A stretch of DNA of 64,000 nt from SFEL01 sp963640685 (GTDB taxonomy: Bacteria; Bacillota; Clostridia; Christensenellales; CAG-138), in assembly GCA_963640685.1 (NCBI GenBank), contig CAVIAA010000006.1, forward strand, positions 10,940 to 74,939, read 5' to 3'. A program made the translations under genes and the position numbers. The notes below the pieces were generated by a model. That model ran no database searches, had not been told where the DNA came from, and saw only the letters and a list, made by a program, of their open reading frames with translations. Each line of letters opens with the position of its first letter. Within the stretch, counting starts at the first letter, position 1. This document shows, piece by piece, positions 8,849 through 17,891 of this stretch.

Positions 8849-9508
8849 TTATCTTTTCGTTGACCCGCGCTGTGCCAGCCCTTCCATACTGCAAATTCGA
8901 TACCCGGCACCGGTTTTTTTCAAAATTCCGTCCCTGCATAGTGCTCCCATCATACGGTACAGGTGGCGGTAGCTTACGCCGACAGAGGCTGCGACCTCGG
9001 TCATTATATCCCGAAAATACATCCCGTTCGCCGCAGCCAGTATATAGCGGCAAAGCCTTACATTGGATGTATAAAGCGTATTTTCAACGACATTATCGGT
9101 CAGCTGCAGCTTTTTAGCAATCTCCGCCGCGGCGGATCTTGTAAAGGCAAGGCTGCTATTCAGATACTCCGTATTGCGGCGCACCGGCACGGCGATGCAT
9201 TGAAAATCCTCCAGCGCGGTAACGGTCGTAGTATCCGCTGCCGAACCGGAATACAGTTCCGCTTCCCCTATGAGCCCATCCGAAGCATAAAAGCAAAGCA
9301 CCATGCCCTTGCCGTTTGGCGCAGTTAGGCTCACCTTTGCTCTGCCGCTTATCACAATAAAAATATACTCGTTCGGCGCTCCTGCCGCTATGATGCACTC
9401 CCCGAAATCATACCTGCGAACGGAGCACTGCAGTAATTTCGCCGCGTCCAAGCCATACCTGCTCATCAGAGCCGATTCACGCGCCGTTATCAAAAATGTT
9501 TCCTTCAT
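8849..9508 (-). CDS. Crp/Fnr family transcriptional regulator
   Basis: This 219-residue regulator has an N-terminal cyclic-nucleotide-like beta-barrel (FGECIIAAGAPNEYIFIVISGRAKVSL ... IGEAELYSG) and a C-terminal winged helix (IMTEVAASVGVSYRHLYRMMGALCRDGILKKTGAGYRI). No Fnr-type N-terminal cysteine cluster is visible, so an oxygen-sensing Fe-S centre is unlikely; the effector is unknown. The ATG at 9506-9508 is chosen because GGAGG lies 4 nt upstream; longer readings run into the promoter. It is divergent from a DMT permease that it probably controls, and a palindrome overlaps its own -35 box. Confidence 0.85.
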   Translation of the reverse strand: MKETFLITARESALMSRYGLDAAKLLQCSVRRYDFGECIIAAGAPNEYIFIVISGRAKVSLTAPNGKGMVLCFYASDGLIGEAELYSGSAADTTTVTALEDFQCIAVPVRRNTEYLNSSLAFTRSAAAEIAKKLQLTDNVVENTLYTSNVRLCRYILAAANGMYFRDIMTEVAASVGVSYRHLYRMMGALCRDGILKKTGAGYRICSMEGLAQRGSTKR

Positions 9509-9533
9509 ACTGACTGCCTCCGCCGTTTTTTTG

Positions 9534-9562
9534 ATTATAGCACAGAGCAATGTGTAGGACAA
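9534..9562 (-). promoter_or_regulatory. Promoter of the Crp/Fnr-type regulator
   Basis: On the minus strand TTGTCC and TATAAT are separated by exactly 17 bp, 25 nt before the ATG. The -35 box lies inside the palindrome at 9555-9570, which implies autoregulation. Confidence 0.7.
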
Positions 9563-9570
9563 ATGTCCTA
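9555..9570. promoter_or_regulatory. Palindromic operator TAGGAC-N4-GTCCTA
   Basis: This is a perfect 6-bp inverted repeat with a 4-bp spacer, with the geometry of Crp/Fnr-family sites. It overlaps the regulator's -35 box and sits just upstream of a weaker promoter-like pair (TTATCA, 16 bp, TAGCAT at 9571-9598) for the divergent permease. The placement fits repression of the regulator and activation of the permease. This is inference from position only. Confidence 0.65.
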
Positions 9571-9631
9571 TTATCAGCCGTGTGCCCCGTGTTAGCATAT
9601 CTTTTCAGAACAGCAAACGGAGGATTAGCTT

Positions 9632-10525
9632 ATGTACAGTCTGTTAGCCCTTTTATCCGGCATTGTGCTTACCGCCATGATCCAAGCGGATGGCGAGCTC
9701 GGCGCTCGGTTCGGCGTTTATCACGCGGCGCTGTATACCCATATCGTCGGTGTGGCGTTTGCGGCGTTGGTTTTGGCCGCGCAGCGCAGCCGCGTTACAT
9801 TCAGCAAAAAAACGCCCATATGGATGTACCTTGGCGGCGTTATCGGCGTTTTGACAACGGTATTCAGCAACATTGCCTTTTTGCACATAAGCCTGACCGG
9901 CATCGTAGCGCTGGAGCTTTTTGCGCAGCTCGTATTTTCCGCCCTGATAGACGTTTTCGGCTGGCTCGGCATGAAACGCCAAGATCGGGCCGATATAAGC
10001 ATTTCAGGCATACTGCTATCGCTTTTGGGCATTGCGCTCATGGCAGGCGATGCATCAGGCGGCGGTATGATATACATTCTGCTTGCACTCGCGTCAGGCG
10101 TGACCGTCGTGCTGTCCCGTATCGTAAATTCACGCTTGGCGCAGCAGATAGGCGAGCTGCAGGGCTCCTTTGTAAATCACCTCGCAGGTATGCCGTTTTG
10201 CCTGCTGTTGACGGCAGTAATTCCGGAAAGCCCCGAGCCGTCGCAATATCACCTTTGGGCATGGGGAGGTGGCATACTCGGCGTAATAATCGTTCTGCTG
10301 TTCAATCTCACAGTTCCGAGGCTGCCCGCCTGCCGCTTGACGCTATTGACCTTCTGCGGGCAGCTTTTCAGCGGTATACTGCTGGATGTGCTTTTGAACG
10401 GAACGCTTAACAGGCGCGAGCTTGCCGCCGGCCTTTTGATCTCCGCCGGCGTTGCGCTCAGCCGAGCATCAGCGCTATATAAGCAGAGAAAACGGCGCGA
10501 ACGGAGCCGCGCCGAAATCTGTTGA
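9632..10525 (+). CDS. DMT-superfamily permease, tandem-duplicated YdcZ (DUF606) type
   Basis: This 297-residue integral membrane protein has about ten hydrophobic segments arranged as two similar five-helix halves, roughly residues 1-145 and 148-285. The first half begins LLALLSGIVLTAMIQADGELGARFGVYHAALYTHIVG and the second LLALASGVTVVLSRIVNSRLAQQIGELQGSFVNHLAG, so the YdcZ unit (normally about 150 residues) is duplicated and fused. The transported compound is unknown. GGAGG precedes the ATG. The divergent Crp/Fnr gene suggests inducible expression, perhaps export of a toxic or signalling compound. Confidence 0.82.
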   Translation: MYSLLALLSGIVLTAMIQADGELGARFGVYHAALYTHIVGVAFAALVLAAQRSRVTFSKKTPIWMYLGGVIGVLTTVFSNIAFLHISLTGIVALELFAQLVFSALIDVFGWLGMKRQDRADISISGILLSLLGIALMAGDASGGGMIYILLALASGVTVVLSRIVNSRLAQQIGELQGSFVNHLAGMPFCLLLTAVIPESPEPSQYHLWAWGGGILGVIIVLLFNLTVPRLPACRLTLLTFCGQLFSGILLDVLLNGTLNRRELAAGLLISAGVALSRASALYKQRKRRERSRAEIC

Positions 10526-10543
10526 ATTTATTCGTTTTTTGAG

Positions 10544-12946
10544 CTACCCTCTAAGCTCCGCATTCAGTCTTGCCTTGAGAGAGCCGACTATCGCCTTCAT
10601 CGCACCGCTTATATCCTCGTCGGTCAATGTACGATCCTCGGCGCGGACGGTATAGGAATAGGCCATGCTCTTCTTGCCTGCAGGTATTCCGGGACCCCTG
10701 TAAACATCGAACAGCTCAACGTTTTCCAGTATGACCTTTACCGGCGCCTGCTTTATTACCCTTGCGACCTCCGCCGCGGTGACGCTTTCATCCACGACTA
10801 CGGCAATGTCCCGCGGCACGAGGGGGTACTTGGGCAGCGCCTTATAGGTCTTCTTCTCCCTGCGCCTGTTAAAGAGCTTTTTCATGCTGAGCTCCGCGGC
10901 GTAAGCAGGCTGAGGCACGCTGAACGCCTTGCGCACATCCGGATGCACGGTGCCGAGCTCGCCTATGCGCTCGCCCTCGACGTATATCTCTGCCTTTTGA
11001 CCGGGCTGGAGGTATTCCCCGCCGCCGGAAACAAACTCCGCGTTTTCAATGCCTATACGGCGCAGTATATACTCTACGGTGCCCTTGAGGGTGAAGAAGC
11101 TCTCCTCTGCGCCGGTCATTATGAGACCGAGCAGCTTGCGCTCCTCCGGAAGGTCTGAATTGTTGTCAAAGTGTACGTTGCCAACCTCAAAGAACCTGCC
11201 GCAGCCGGTCTTGCGGTTGCAGTTGCGGGCAACGGTGTCCAGCATACCCGCCATGAGAGTGGTACGCATGAGGCTCTGATCCTCACCAAATGGATTGAGC
11301 AGCTTTACCGCAAGCCGCTTTTCGTCCTCCTCCGGTATGCGCAGGGCATTCAGCGCGGCGGGGCCGGTGAAGTTGTAGTTATACATCTCGTAGCAGCCCA
11401 TGGTGACGCACATATCCTTTATCTCGTCCTCAAAGGCGGTTTCGGGGCTGAGCCGCCCGCGGAAGGTATCCCCCTTCATGAGGGTTGGCTCGATGTTGTA
11501 ATAGCCGTATATACGGCCTATTTCCTCCGCAATGTCCCAATCCGCCTCAATGCCGCTCTCTATATCCACCCGATAATGCGGAACCGTAACGGTCAGTTTA
11601 TCGCCGTTCACCCTCGCGGGAATGTTTATGGTATCCAGCATCCTTACCATTTCCTCCGGCGATATGTCGGTGTTGAGTATGCCGTTTACATGCTTCCAGT
11701 CAACATCTATCACCCGCTCGGATATATCCGCGGCGCACACATCTATGTTTTCGCCGACGACCTTGCCCGCGCCGAGCTCGTCCACCAGCTCTATCGCCCT
11801 GTTTATGGCGTCCATGGCGTTCACCGGCTCAACGCCCTTTATAAAGCGCGCAGCCGCGTCGGTAACGTGATGCAGCTCACGGGTGGTATGCCTGATATTG
11901 CTGCCCTTGAATACCGCCGCCTCAAAGAGCACGGTTTTTGTGTTTTCGGTTATCTCAGAGTTTTCGCCGCCCATGATGCCGGCTATGCCGACGCCCTTTA
12001 CGGGATCAGCTATGAGCAGCACATCCGGCGATACCTCGCGCTCCTTGCTGTCCAGCGTTGTCACCTTTTCACCCTCTTTGCCGCGGCGAACGATTATATG
12101 GCCGTCGGTTATGCAGGAAAGGTCAAACGCATGCATAGGGTGGCCGTACTCCACCATAACATAGTTGGTTATATCCACTATGTTGTTTATCGGGCGCAGG
12201 CCGACGCTGCGAAGGCGCTTCTGCATCCATGCGGGCGAGGGAGCTATGTTTATATCCGTAACTGCGCGCGCAATATACCTCGGGCAGAGATCGGTATCCA
12301 ATACCTCAACGGATGCATAATCCGCACTGCTGCCATTGCCGCTGATCTGCTTTATTTCGTGTTCACGGAACTTCTGCCCAAGCGCGGCAGCAGCCTCGCG
12401 GCAAATGCCGATTATGCTCTGACAGTCCGCCCTGTTCGGAGTCAGCTCGATGTCGAATATCAGCCCATCCAGCCCTACCGCCTCCTGTATGCTCTGTCCG
12501 AGGGGATGCTCCTCCTCGAGCAGCATTATGCCGTATACCTCAGCACCCGGGTAATCCGCCTCGGTAAGGCCAAGCTCCTTGCCGGAACAGAGCATTCCGA
12601 AGCTCTCGACGCCGCGCATACTGGTCGGGTGTATCTCTATGCCACCGGCAAGCTGCGCCCCATCCAGCGCAACGGGCACCAGCGCGCCCTCATATACGTT
12701 CTGCGCACCGGTAACTATGCAGAGGTTTTCCTCCTTGCCGACGTTTATCGAGCATATCTGCAGCTTATCCGCGTTTGGGTGCTTTGAAAGCGCCTCTATC
12801 CTGCCCACGACTACGTTGGTTATCCCGGGCATCTCGTTTTCGATATCCGCGACCTCAAAGCCGCGCCACATCATCAGCTCCACGAACTTTTCGGGAGTTA
12901 CGTTAAAATCAACATATTCCTTTAACCATTTAAGCGGCAGCTTCAT
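10544..12946 (-). CDS. pheT: Phenylalanyl-tRNA synthetase beta subunit
   Basis: This is the 800-residue beta chain of the (alpha-beta)2 PheRS. N-terminal tRNA-binding (EMAP-like) domain: ITNVVVGRIEALSKHPNADKLQICSINVG. B3/B4 editing region: ARFIKGVEP with neighbouring segments. B5 DNA-binding-like domain around residues 400-480. C-terminal FDX-ACB anticodon domain: ALPKYPLVPRDIAVVVDESVTAAEV ... SYTVRAEDRTLTDEDI. It lies 15 nt after pheS and is controlled with it by the Phe T-box. Confidence 0.96.
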   Translation of the reverse strand: MKLPLKWLKEYVDFNVTPEKFVELMMWRGFEVADIENEMPGITNVVVGRIEALSKHPNADKLQICSINVGKEENLCIVTGAQNVYEGALVPVALDGAQLAGGIEIHPTSMRGVESFGMLCSGKELGLTEADYPGAEVYGIMLLEEEHPLGQSIQEAVGLDGLIFDIELTPNRADCQSIIGICREAAAALGQKFREHEIKQISGNGSSADYASVEVLDTDLCPRYIARAVTDINIAPSPAWMQKRLRSVGLRPINNIVDITNYVMVEYGHPMHAFDLSCITDGHIIVRRGKEGEKVTTLDSKEREVSPDVLLIADPVKGVGIAGIMGGENSEITENTKTVLFEAAVFKGSNIRHTTRELHHVTDAAARFIKGVEPVNAMDAINRAIELVDELGAGKVVGENIDVCAADISERVIDVDWKHVNGILNTDISPEEMVRMLDTINIPARVNGDKLTVTVPHYRVDIESGIEADWDIAEEIGRIYGYYNIEPTLMKGDTFRGRLSPETAFEDEIKDMCVTMGCYEMYNYNFTGPAALNALRIPEEDEKRLAVKLLNPFGEDQSLMRTTLMAGMLDTVARNCNRKTGCGRFFEVGNVHFDNNSDLPEERKLLGLIMTGAEESFFTLKGTVEYILRRIGIENAEFVSGGGEYLQPGQKAEIYVEGERIGELGTVHPDVRKAFSVPQPAYAAELSMKKLFNRRREKKTYKALPKYPLVPRDIAVVVDESVTAAEVARVIKQAPVKVILENVELFDVYRGPGIPAGKKSMAYSYTVRAEDRTLTDEDISGAMKAIVGSLKARLNAELRG

Positions 12947-12961
12947 AATACATACCTCCCT

Positions 12962-13984
12962 TTAGAACTGCTTCAGGAAACGGGCATCGTTCTCGTATTC
13001 GAGGCGGATATCCGTTATACCGTACTTCAGGCTGGCTATCCTGTCCACGCCTACGCCGAAGGCTATGGCCTTCCATTCGTGCGGATCCAGCCCGCAGTTT
13101 TCCAGCTCATGCGGGTTTGTAACGCCGCAGCCCAGTATCTCCAGCCAGCCAGTGCCCTTGCAGAGGCGGCAGCCCTTTCCGCCGCATAGGGTGCAGGATA
13201 TATCCACCTCGGCCGAGGGCTCGGTAAAGGGGAAATAGCTCGGGCGGAACCGCATCTTTACATCCTCGCCGAAGACGGTATGTATGAAGGTCAGCAGCGT
13301 ACCCTTCAGGTCAGCAAGAGTAAGGTTTTTATCCACGACAAAGCCCTCCATCTGCATAAATACAGGGCTATGGCTCGCATCGACCTCGTCCACGCGGAAC
13401 ACGCGCCCGGGCATTATGAGCCGGAAGGGCGGTTTCAGGTTGAGCAGCGCCCTTGCCTCGAGCGGGGAGGTATGTGTGCGCAGCACCACCCTGTCGTTTA
13501 CATAGAAGGTATCCTGCATATCTCTCGCGGGGTGATCCAGCGGCAGGTTCAGCTTTGTGAAGTTATAGTCATCATACTCCACCTCCGGCCCCTCGTAGGT
13601 CGTGAACCCCATACCGACGAGCGCGTCCCTTATGGCGCGATAGGTCTGTGTCATGGGGTGCAGATGCCCCTCCGGCTGGGCGATCTTGCCCGGCTCGGTA
13701 ACGTCTATCGCTTCCCTTTCAAAGCGCAGCTCCTGCATTTTTGCAGCTATCTCCGCCCTGCGCCCGGAAAGCTCCTTTTCAAGCTCCTTCTTTACGGCGT
13801 TTACCGACTGGCCGACCGTTGCGCGCTCCTCTTTGCTGAGCTGACCCATGGACTTTAGTATGCCGGTAAGCGAGCCGCTCTTTCCGAAAACCGAAACGCT
13901 GAGGGACTCGATCTCAGCCTCGTCCCTTGCGGCCTTCAGCCTTTCAAGGGTCTCCTGCCTGATCTTTTGAAGTGATTCGTTCAT
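12962..13984 (-). CDS. pheS: Phenylalanyl-tRNA synthetase alpha subunit
   Basis: The 340-residue catalytic subunit charges tRNA-Phe with phenylalanine. The N-terminal coiled coil (residues 1-85) is followed by class II motifs: HPMTQTYRAIRDALVGMGF, motif 2 FRLIMPGRVFRVDEVDASHSPVFMQMEGFVVD, and motif 3 GFGVGVDRIA read here as AFGVGVDRIASLKYGI. A small Cys cluster (CTLCGGKGCRLCKGTGW) interrupts the catalytic domain, as in many clostridial enzymes. ATG 13982-13984 is chosen over an upstream TTG because that TTG overlaps the GGAGGAAAGG ribosome site. Confidence 0.96.
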   Translation of the reverse strand: MNESLQKIRQETLERLKAARDEAEIESLSVSVFGKSGSLTGILKSMGQLSKEERATVGQSVNAVKKELEKELSGRRAEIAAKMQELRFEREAIDVTEPGKIAQPEGHLHPMTQTYRAIRDALVGMGFTTYEGPEVEYDDYNFTKLNLPLDHPARDMQDTFYVNDRVVLRTHTSPLEARALLNLKPPFRLIMPGRVFRVDEVDASHSPVFMQMEGFVVDKNLTLADLKGTLLTFIHTVFGEDVKMRFRPSYFPFTEPSAEVDISCTLCGGKGCRLCKGTGWLEILGCGVTNPHELENCGLDPHEWKAIAFGVGVDRIASLKYGITDIRLEYENDARFLKQF

Positions 13985-14002
13985 CTTTAGCCTTTCCTCC
14001 AA

Positions 14003-14260
14003 AAAAATATCGCGCCCTGTCCCAAGGGACGAAGGCGCGTTCGTGGTACCACCCTAATTTACCCCGCCATCACAGGGCCTTTTTAGCTGTATCGGGCATA
14101 CCCGGCCTCGGCTACGCACCCGTTTATCAGGCTTCACCGAAGCGGCTCCGGAGCGAACTTATGCAGGGCACTCCCACAGGCTCCTCCCAGCTAACGGAGC
14201 CCTCTCTGAGGCGAGCATGCGCTGTTTTTCTCCTTCAACGCCGTGTTTTACTACCGAAGT
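14003..14260 (-). promoter_or_regulatory. T-box riboswitch (tRNA-Phe) of pheST
   Basis: The leader carries the conserved T-box sequence AGGGTGGTACCACG (14042-14055) and, just after it, the terminator hairpin CGCGCC...GGGCGCG ending in seven T (14003-14039). Uncharged tRNA binding stabilises the antiterminator and lets pheST be transcribed. A TTC (Phe) triplet at 14155-14157, in the context AAG-TTC-GCTCC, is the best specifier candidate; a second TTC nearby cannot be excluded. The identity of the operon fits Phe specificity. Confidence 0.92.
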
Positions 14261-14289
14261 ATTCTACCACATACCTCGGCGCACTTCAA
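14261..14289 (-). promoter_or_regulatory. Promoter of the pheST T-box leader
   Basis: TTGAAG and TAGAAT are separated by 17 bp on the minus strand, immediately upstream of the T-box leader. Confidence 0.7.
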
Positions 14290-14302
14290 GCACTGCTTAA
14301 GG

Positions 14303-15910
14303 CTATTTTGCAAGTTTCTCCATTCTTTCCGCAACGGACAGTATATCCTCCGTCATCTCCGCCGCCGTTTCCGGCTCGCCGGAGAGCAGCTCCGTTGCGG
14401 CGATAATCAGCCGCCTCAGCGCCGCGCGCACGTCCCGCTTTTGCTGCTTGCGTGCCTTTTCTGCCGCTGTGACCTGCTTCATTGCCGTTGCGTATACCTC
14501 GCCGGTACCGAGGTCGAACTCCTCGAACATATCCGGCACCTCAACGGAATAGCCCCTTTCCTGCAGCTTGCCCTTGAGCACGTTTATCGCCTTGTCTTCG
14601 CCGTGCACGAGGAACACCGTCTTCGGCCTCTCTGATATTTCGCCTACCCACTCCAAAAGCTCACTTTGATCTGCGTGACCCGAGAAGCCGTCTATCTGCT
14701 TTATCGCGGCGTTGACTATGACCTGCACGCCGAGTATCTTCACCTTCTTTGCCCCGTCTACGAGCATGCGCCCCAGCGTGCCGACAGCCTGATAGCCTAC
14801 GAAAACGACCGTTGCATTCGCCTTGTAGAGGTTATTCTTGAGGTGGTGCCTTATTCGCCCTGCCTCGCACATGCCGGATGCGGAAATTATGATATTGCAG
14901 CCCTTCAGGTCGTTTATCTCCATGCTCTCCTCAACGGTTTCCGCAACATGCAGCGTTTCAAACTCAAACAGGTCGCCGCTCCTCGCAAGTGCCTTTGTTT
15001 CGTCGTCGTAACACTCTGCGCCGCAGCCTGCGTATATCCGCGTAGCCTTTATGCCGAGCGGGCTGTCTATGTATACCGGCACCTTTTCGAGACCGGGCAC
15101 GGTATTGTTGACGAGAAAGCGTTTTATGTAATAGAGGAGCTCCTGCGTTCTGCCCACAGCGAAAGCGGGGATAACTATATTGCCGCCCCGTGCTATGCCT
15201 TCACGGAGTATTTCCGCGAACTCCTGCTCCTTCTCGGCGTCTGTGCTGACGGTATGCAGCCTGTCACCATAGGTGCTTTCCATTATGAGATAGTCGGCGC
15301 TCTTCGGGCTTTCCGGATCCTTGATTATCGGCCTGTCGTCCCTGCCGATATCTCCGGAGAACACGACGCAGGTCTTTTTATTCCCCTCCGTTACCCATAT
15401 CTCTATTGCGGAGGAGCCGAGAAGATGCCCGACATCGGTAAACCTCGCCTCAACGCCGGGGCAGATCTGCACGACGCTGCCGTACCTCACGCCTTTAAGC
15501 AGCTTCAGCGCGTTTTGCGCATCCTCGGTGGTATACAGCGGCTCGACCAACGGCTTGCCCGCCCGCTCGTTTTTGCGGTTCTGATATTCGGCATCCTGCT
15601 CCTGAATATGCGCGCTGTCCGGCAGCATTATGCCGCAGAGCTTTGCCGTTGCCTCGGTTGAGAATATGCCCCCCTTAAAGCCCCGCTTTACCAGCAGCGG
15701 CACCATTCCGGTATGGTCGATATGTGCATGGGTGAGCAAAAGCGCCTTTATATCGGTCGGCACGAAGGGAAAGTCTCCCTCGCCGTAGTCCGTTTTTGCA
15801 TCCGCGCCCTGCCGCATGCCGCAGTCCACAAGTATGCTGCCGCCATCAAAGGTTATCATATGGCAGGAGCCGGTGACCGACCTTGCCGCGCCGCAGAACC
15901 TTATTTTCAT
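14303..15910 (-). CDS. Metallo-beta-lactamase/beta-CASP RNA-processing exonuclease
   Basis: This 535-residue protein is of the CPSF/YsH1-like beta-CASP family. Metallo-beta-lactamase motifs: THAHIDHTG (HxHxDH), DVGHLLGS and SGDIGRDDRPI. Beta-CASP motifs: MESTYGDRLH, IPAFAVGRTQELLYYI, SASGMCEAGRIRHHLKNNL and DGFSGHADQSELLEW, then LVHGE. Such proteins cut or trim RNA with zinc; it is distinct from RNase J. The ATG at 15908-15910, where the family pattern MKIRFCGAARSVTGSCH starts, is preferred over an in-frame ATG 24 nt upstream, which has no ribosome site; AGGAGG lies 11 nt before the chosen start. Confidence 0.9.
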   Translation of the reverse strand: MKIRFCGAARSVTGSCHMITFDGGSILVDCGMRQGADAKTDYGEGDFPFVPTDIKALLLTHAHIDHTGMVPLLVKRGFKGGIFSTEATAKLCGIMLPDSAHIQEQDAEYQNRKNERAGKPLVEPLYTTEDAQNALKLLKGVRYGSVVQICPGVEARFTDVGHLLGSSAIEIWVTEGNKKTCVVFSGDIGRDDRPIIKDPESPKSADYLIMESTYGDRLHTVSTDAEKEQEFAEILREGIARGGNIVIPAFAVGRTQELLYYIKRFLVNNTVPGLEKVPVYIDSPLGIKATRIYAGCGAECYDDETKALARSGDLFEFETLHVAETVEESMEINDLKGCNIIISASGMCEAGRIRHHLKNNLYKANATVVFVGYQAVGTLGRMLVDGAKKVKILGVQVIVNAAIKQIDGFSGHADQSELLEWVGEISERPKTVFLVHGEDKAINVLKGKLQERGYSVEVPDMFEEFDLGTGEVYATAMKQVTAAEKARKQQKRDVRAALRRLIIAATELLSGEPETAAEMTEDILSVAERMEKLAK

Positions 15911-15942
15911 ATGGATCAAATCCTCCTGTTGCATATTATGTC

Positions 15943-15973
15943 AAAAGCAGCCCTCGGATGCACCGGAGGCTGC
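15943..15973 (-). terminator. Terminator after the SEC-C gene
   Basis: GC-rich stem (GCAGCC...GGCTGC with an extended inner part) followed on the minus strand by CTTTTG, between the SEC-C gene and the beta-CASP gene. Confidence 0.6.
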
Positions 15974-15988
15974 CGCTGTTATACGTAT

Positions 15989-16498
15989 TTACTTTCCCGC
16001 GCCGCAGCATTTTTTATACTTCTTGCCGCTGCCGCAGGGGCAGGGATCGTTTCTGCCGGGCTCCGCCGCCTTTACGAACATCTTTGAGGTGCGGAATTCA
16101 TGGGTGATCTCCTTGCGGCGCTCCTCGGTGAGTATCGGCTCCCATTCCTTAAGAGTATACAGCCACTCCGCCTTGCAGTCCAGCATATTGAAATACAGCT
16201 TTTCAAAGTCTATATCCAATGCTATTTTAGAGCCGCTCTTAAGGCTGTCCAGCTTCAGCTCCTTCTTCAAGCTCGTATTTATGCCATCCAAAAAGCCGAC
16301 AAAGGTGACCTCGTCCATATTGAACTGCTCCGCAAGCTCCGAGAGCTTGCCCTCGACCGTATGGGTATAGTCGCCAAGTATTTTCTTATAGTTTTCGGTT
16401 TCCGCCGCAAAGTATTCTTTCCAGAATTTCCTCGCCACGCCGGGCTCCTGCTCCTGTACCTGATCGCATATGCCCTGCCACTCGCTGTAAAGACTCAT
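15989..16498 (-). CDS. SEC-C zinc-binding domain protein
   Basis: This 169-residue protein has an alpha-helical acidic body (residues 1-145) and a C-terminal SEC-C motif, NDPCPCGSGKKYKKCCG, which binds zinc through Cys residues and resembles the SecA tail that contacts SecB and ribosomes. The body resembles uncharacterised clostridial proteins annotated only by the SEC-C tail. A link to protein export or ribosome contact is possible but not shown. Confidence 0.8.
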   Translation of the reverse strand: MSLYSEWQGICDQVQEQEPGVARKFWKEYFAAETENYKKILGDYTHTVEGKLSELAEQFNMDEVTFVGFLDGINTSLKKELKLDSLKSGSKIALDIDFEKLYFNMLDCKAEWLYTLKEWEPILTEERRKEITHEFRTSKMFVKAAEPGRNDPCPCGSGKKYKKCCGAGK

Positions 16499-16574
16499 TT
16501 TATTTCTCCCATTTACACTAGTATTGTTTGTTCCTTATGTATGAAAGCACATTTTGCGGCGCCCTGTCAAGGAA

Positions 16575-17855
16575 TTATTTTCCCTTTCCTTCGTGCCGCG
16601 CCCTGAACTCCTTGACCCAACCCTCTGTGTTTTTCTGAGCCGCTCTGCCTATTGCGAGCGCTCCCTCCGGCACATTCTCGGTTATCACGCTGCCGGCGCC
16701 GGTGTATGCGCCGTCACCGACCTCGACCGGCGCAACGAGAGCCGTCTGGCAGCCGATGAACACGTTATTGCCAATCTTGCAGCGGTGCTTTTCAAAACCG
16801 TCGTAATTCGCAAATACCGTGCCGCAACCCATATTGACATGGCTGCCCACATCCGAATCGCCAACGTATGTAAGGTGCGCAACGGAAGTCTTTTCGCCCA
16901 AGGTCGAGTTCTTCACCTCAACGAAGTTGCCTATCTTGCAGTCCTTGCCTATGTGGGTATTAGGCCGCAGCCGCACGAAGGGGCCTACCCTTGCCCCGTC
17001 CTCCACAACGGCATCTATTGCGACCACGGCCTGCATGCTGCAGCCGTCGCCGATGACGGTATTCTCCAGCCGGCAGCCGTTGTATATCCTGCAGCCCTCG
17101 CCTACCACCGTTTTGCCGCTCATATATACGTCCGGATATATGACGGTATCCATGCCTATTTTTACATCGGCGTCTATATATGCAGTAGTCGGGTCTATAA
17201 AGGTAACGCCGGAGCACATATGCGCGGCGTTTATATCCCGCCGCATCATATCGCTGCATACCCAGAGATCCTCCCTGTCCAGCACCTCTATTCCTTCCCT
17301 GTACGGCGCATACACGTCTATTACCGGCATACCCATCTTGCGGAGGTAGGATATATACTCTTCTATGTTGCTGGCCTCCATCTTGAGGCACTCCCTTATA
17401 ATCCTTATATTGAAGCAATACGCCGGCGACACCAGCATGCTGTCCGTGCGTTCCTCGGAGAGGCATATGAGGCGCGATGCGGATACGCCGTTTGCCGCCT
17501 CAACAAGCGCACCGACGGTATTTGCGCTGAGCAGCGGCATATCCCCGGCCACAACGAGCACATAGCCGTCATCAATATTGACGGCGCTCATTCCGGCTCT
17601 AAGAGCATCCACCCTGTTGCCCGGCAGGCTGAGCTGGTTCGCATAAGTGCAGTCCCGATGAAAGTACTCCCGAACGCTTTCCCCATCATACCCCAGCACA
17701 ACGACCGGTCTTTCATTTATATGCTGCTGTACGCTCCGCATTACCCATTCCAGCATGGGCCTTCCGCACAGCTCGTGCATAACCTTCTGCTTTTTGGATA
17801 CCATTCTCTTGCCCGGCCCGCCGGCCAAGAGGATAGCTGTAGTAGCCTTTACCAT
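16575..17855 (-). CDS. GlmU-like sugar-nucleotide protein with divergent uridylyltransferase half
   Basis: This 426-residue protein has the two-domain layout of GlmU, which makes UDP-GlcNAc. The C-terminal left-handed beta-helix is well conserved, including the catalytic His region AHLTYVGDSDVGSHVNMGCGTV and NNVFIGCQTALVAPVEVGDGAYTGAGSVI. The N-terminal nucleotidyltransferase half is not: the loop reads LLAGGPGKRM, the usual Q-x-x-x-GTGHA segment is replaced by NQLSLPGNRVDA, and the region that should carry the Glu/Asn sugar ligands (EINTG) is shortened to SMLVSPAYCF. It may still be the only GlmU, or a paralogue keeping mainly the acyltransferase part. Confidence 0.75.
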   Translation of the reverse strand: MVKATTAILLAGGPGKRMVSKKQKVMHELCGRPMLEWVMRSVQQHINERPVVVLGYDGESVREYFHRDCTYANQLSLPGNRVDALRAGMSAVNIDDGYVLVVAGDMPLLSANTVGALVEAANGVSASRLICLSEERTDSMLVSPAYCFNIRIIRECLKMEASNIEEYISYLRKMGMPVIDVYAPYREGIEVLDREDLWVCSDMMRRDINAAHMCSGVTFIDPTTAYIDADVKIGMDTVIYPDVYMSGKTVVGEGCRIYNGCRLENTVIGDGCSMQAVVAIDAVVEDGARVGPFVRLRPNTHIGKDCKIGNFVEVKNSTLGEKTSVAHLTYVGDSDVGSHVNMGCGTVFANYDGFEKHRCKIGNNVFIGCQTALVAPVEVGDGAYTGAGSVITENVPEGALAIGRAAQKNTEGWVKEFRARHEGKGK

Positions 17856-17891
17856 TTTTGCTTTAAGCTCCTTCCTCTGAACAGATATTAT

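Noticed and set aside
11171..12787. 538-codon open frame antisense to pheT
   Set aside because: PheT is unambiguous over the whole stretch and the antisense product is a Tyr/His-rich random-looking sequence.
16499..16574. Consensus TTGACA near 16570 as a promoter for the SEC-C gene
   Set aside because: No acceptable -10 hexamer lies 16-19 bp downstream.
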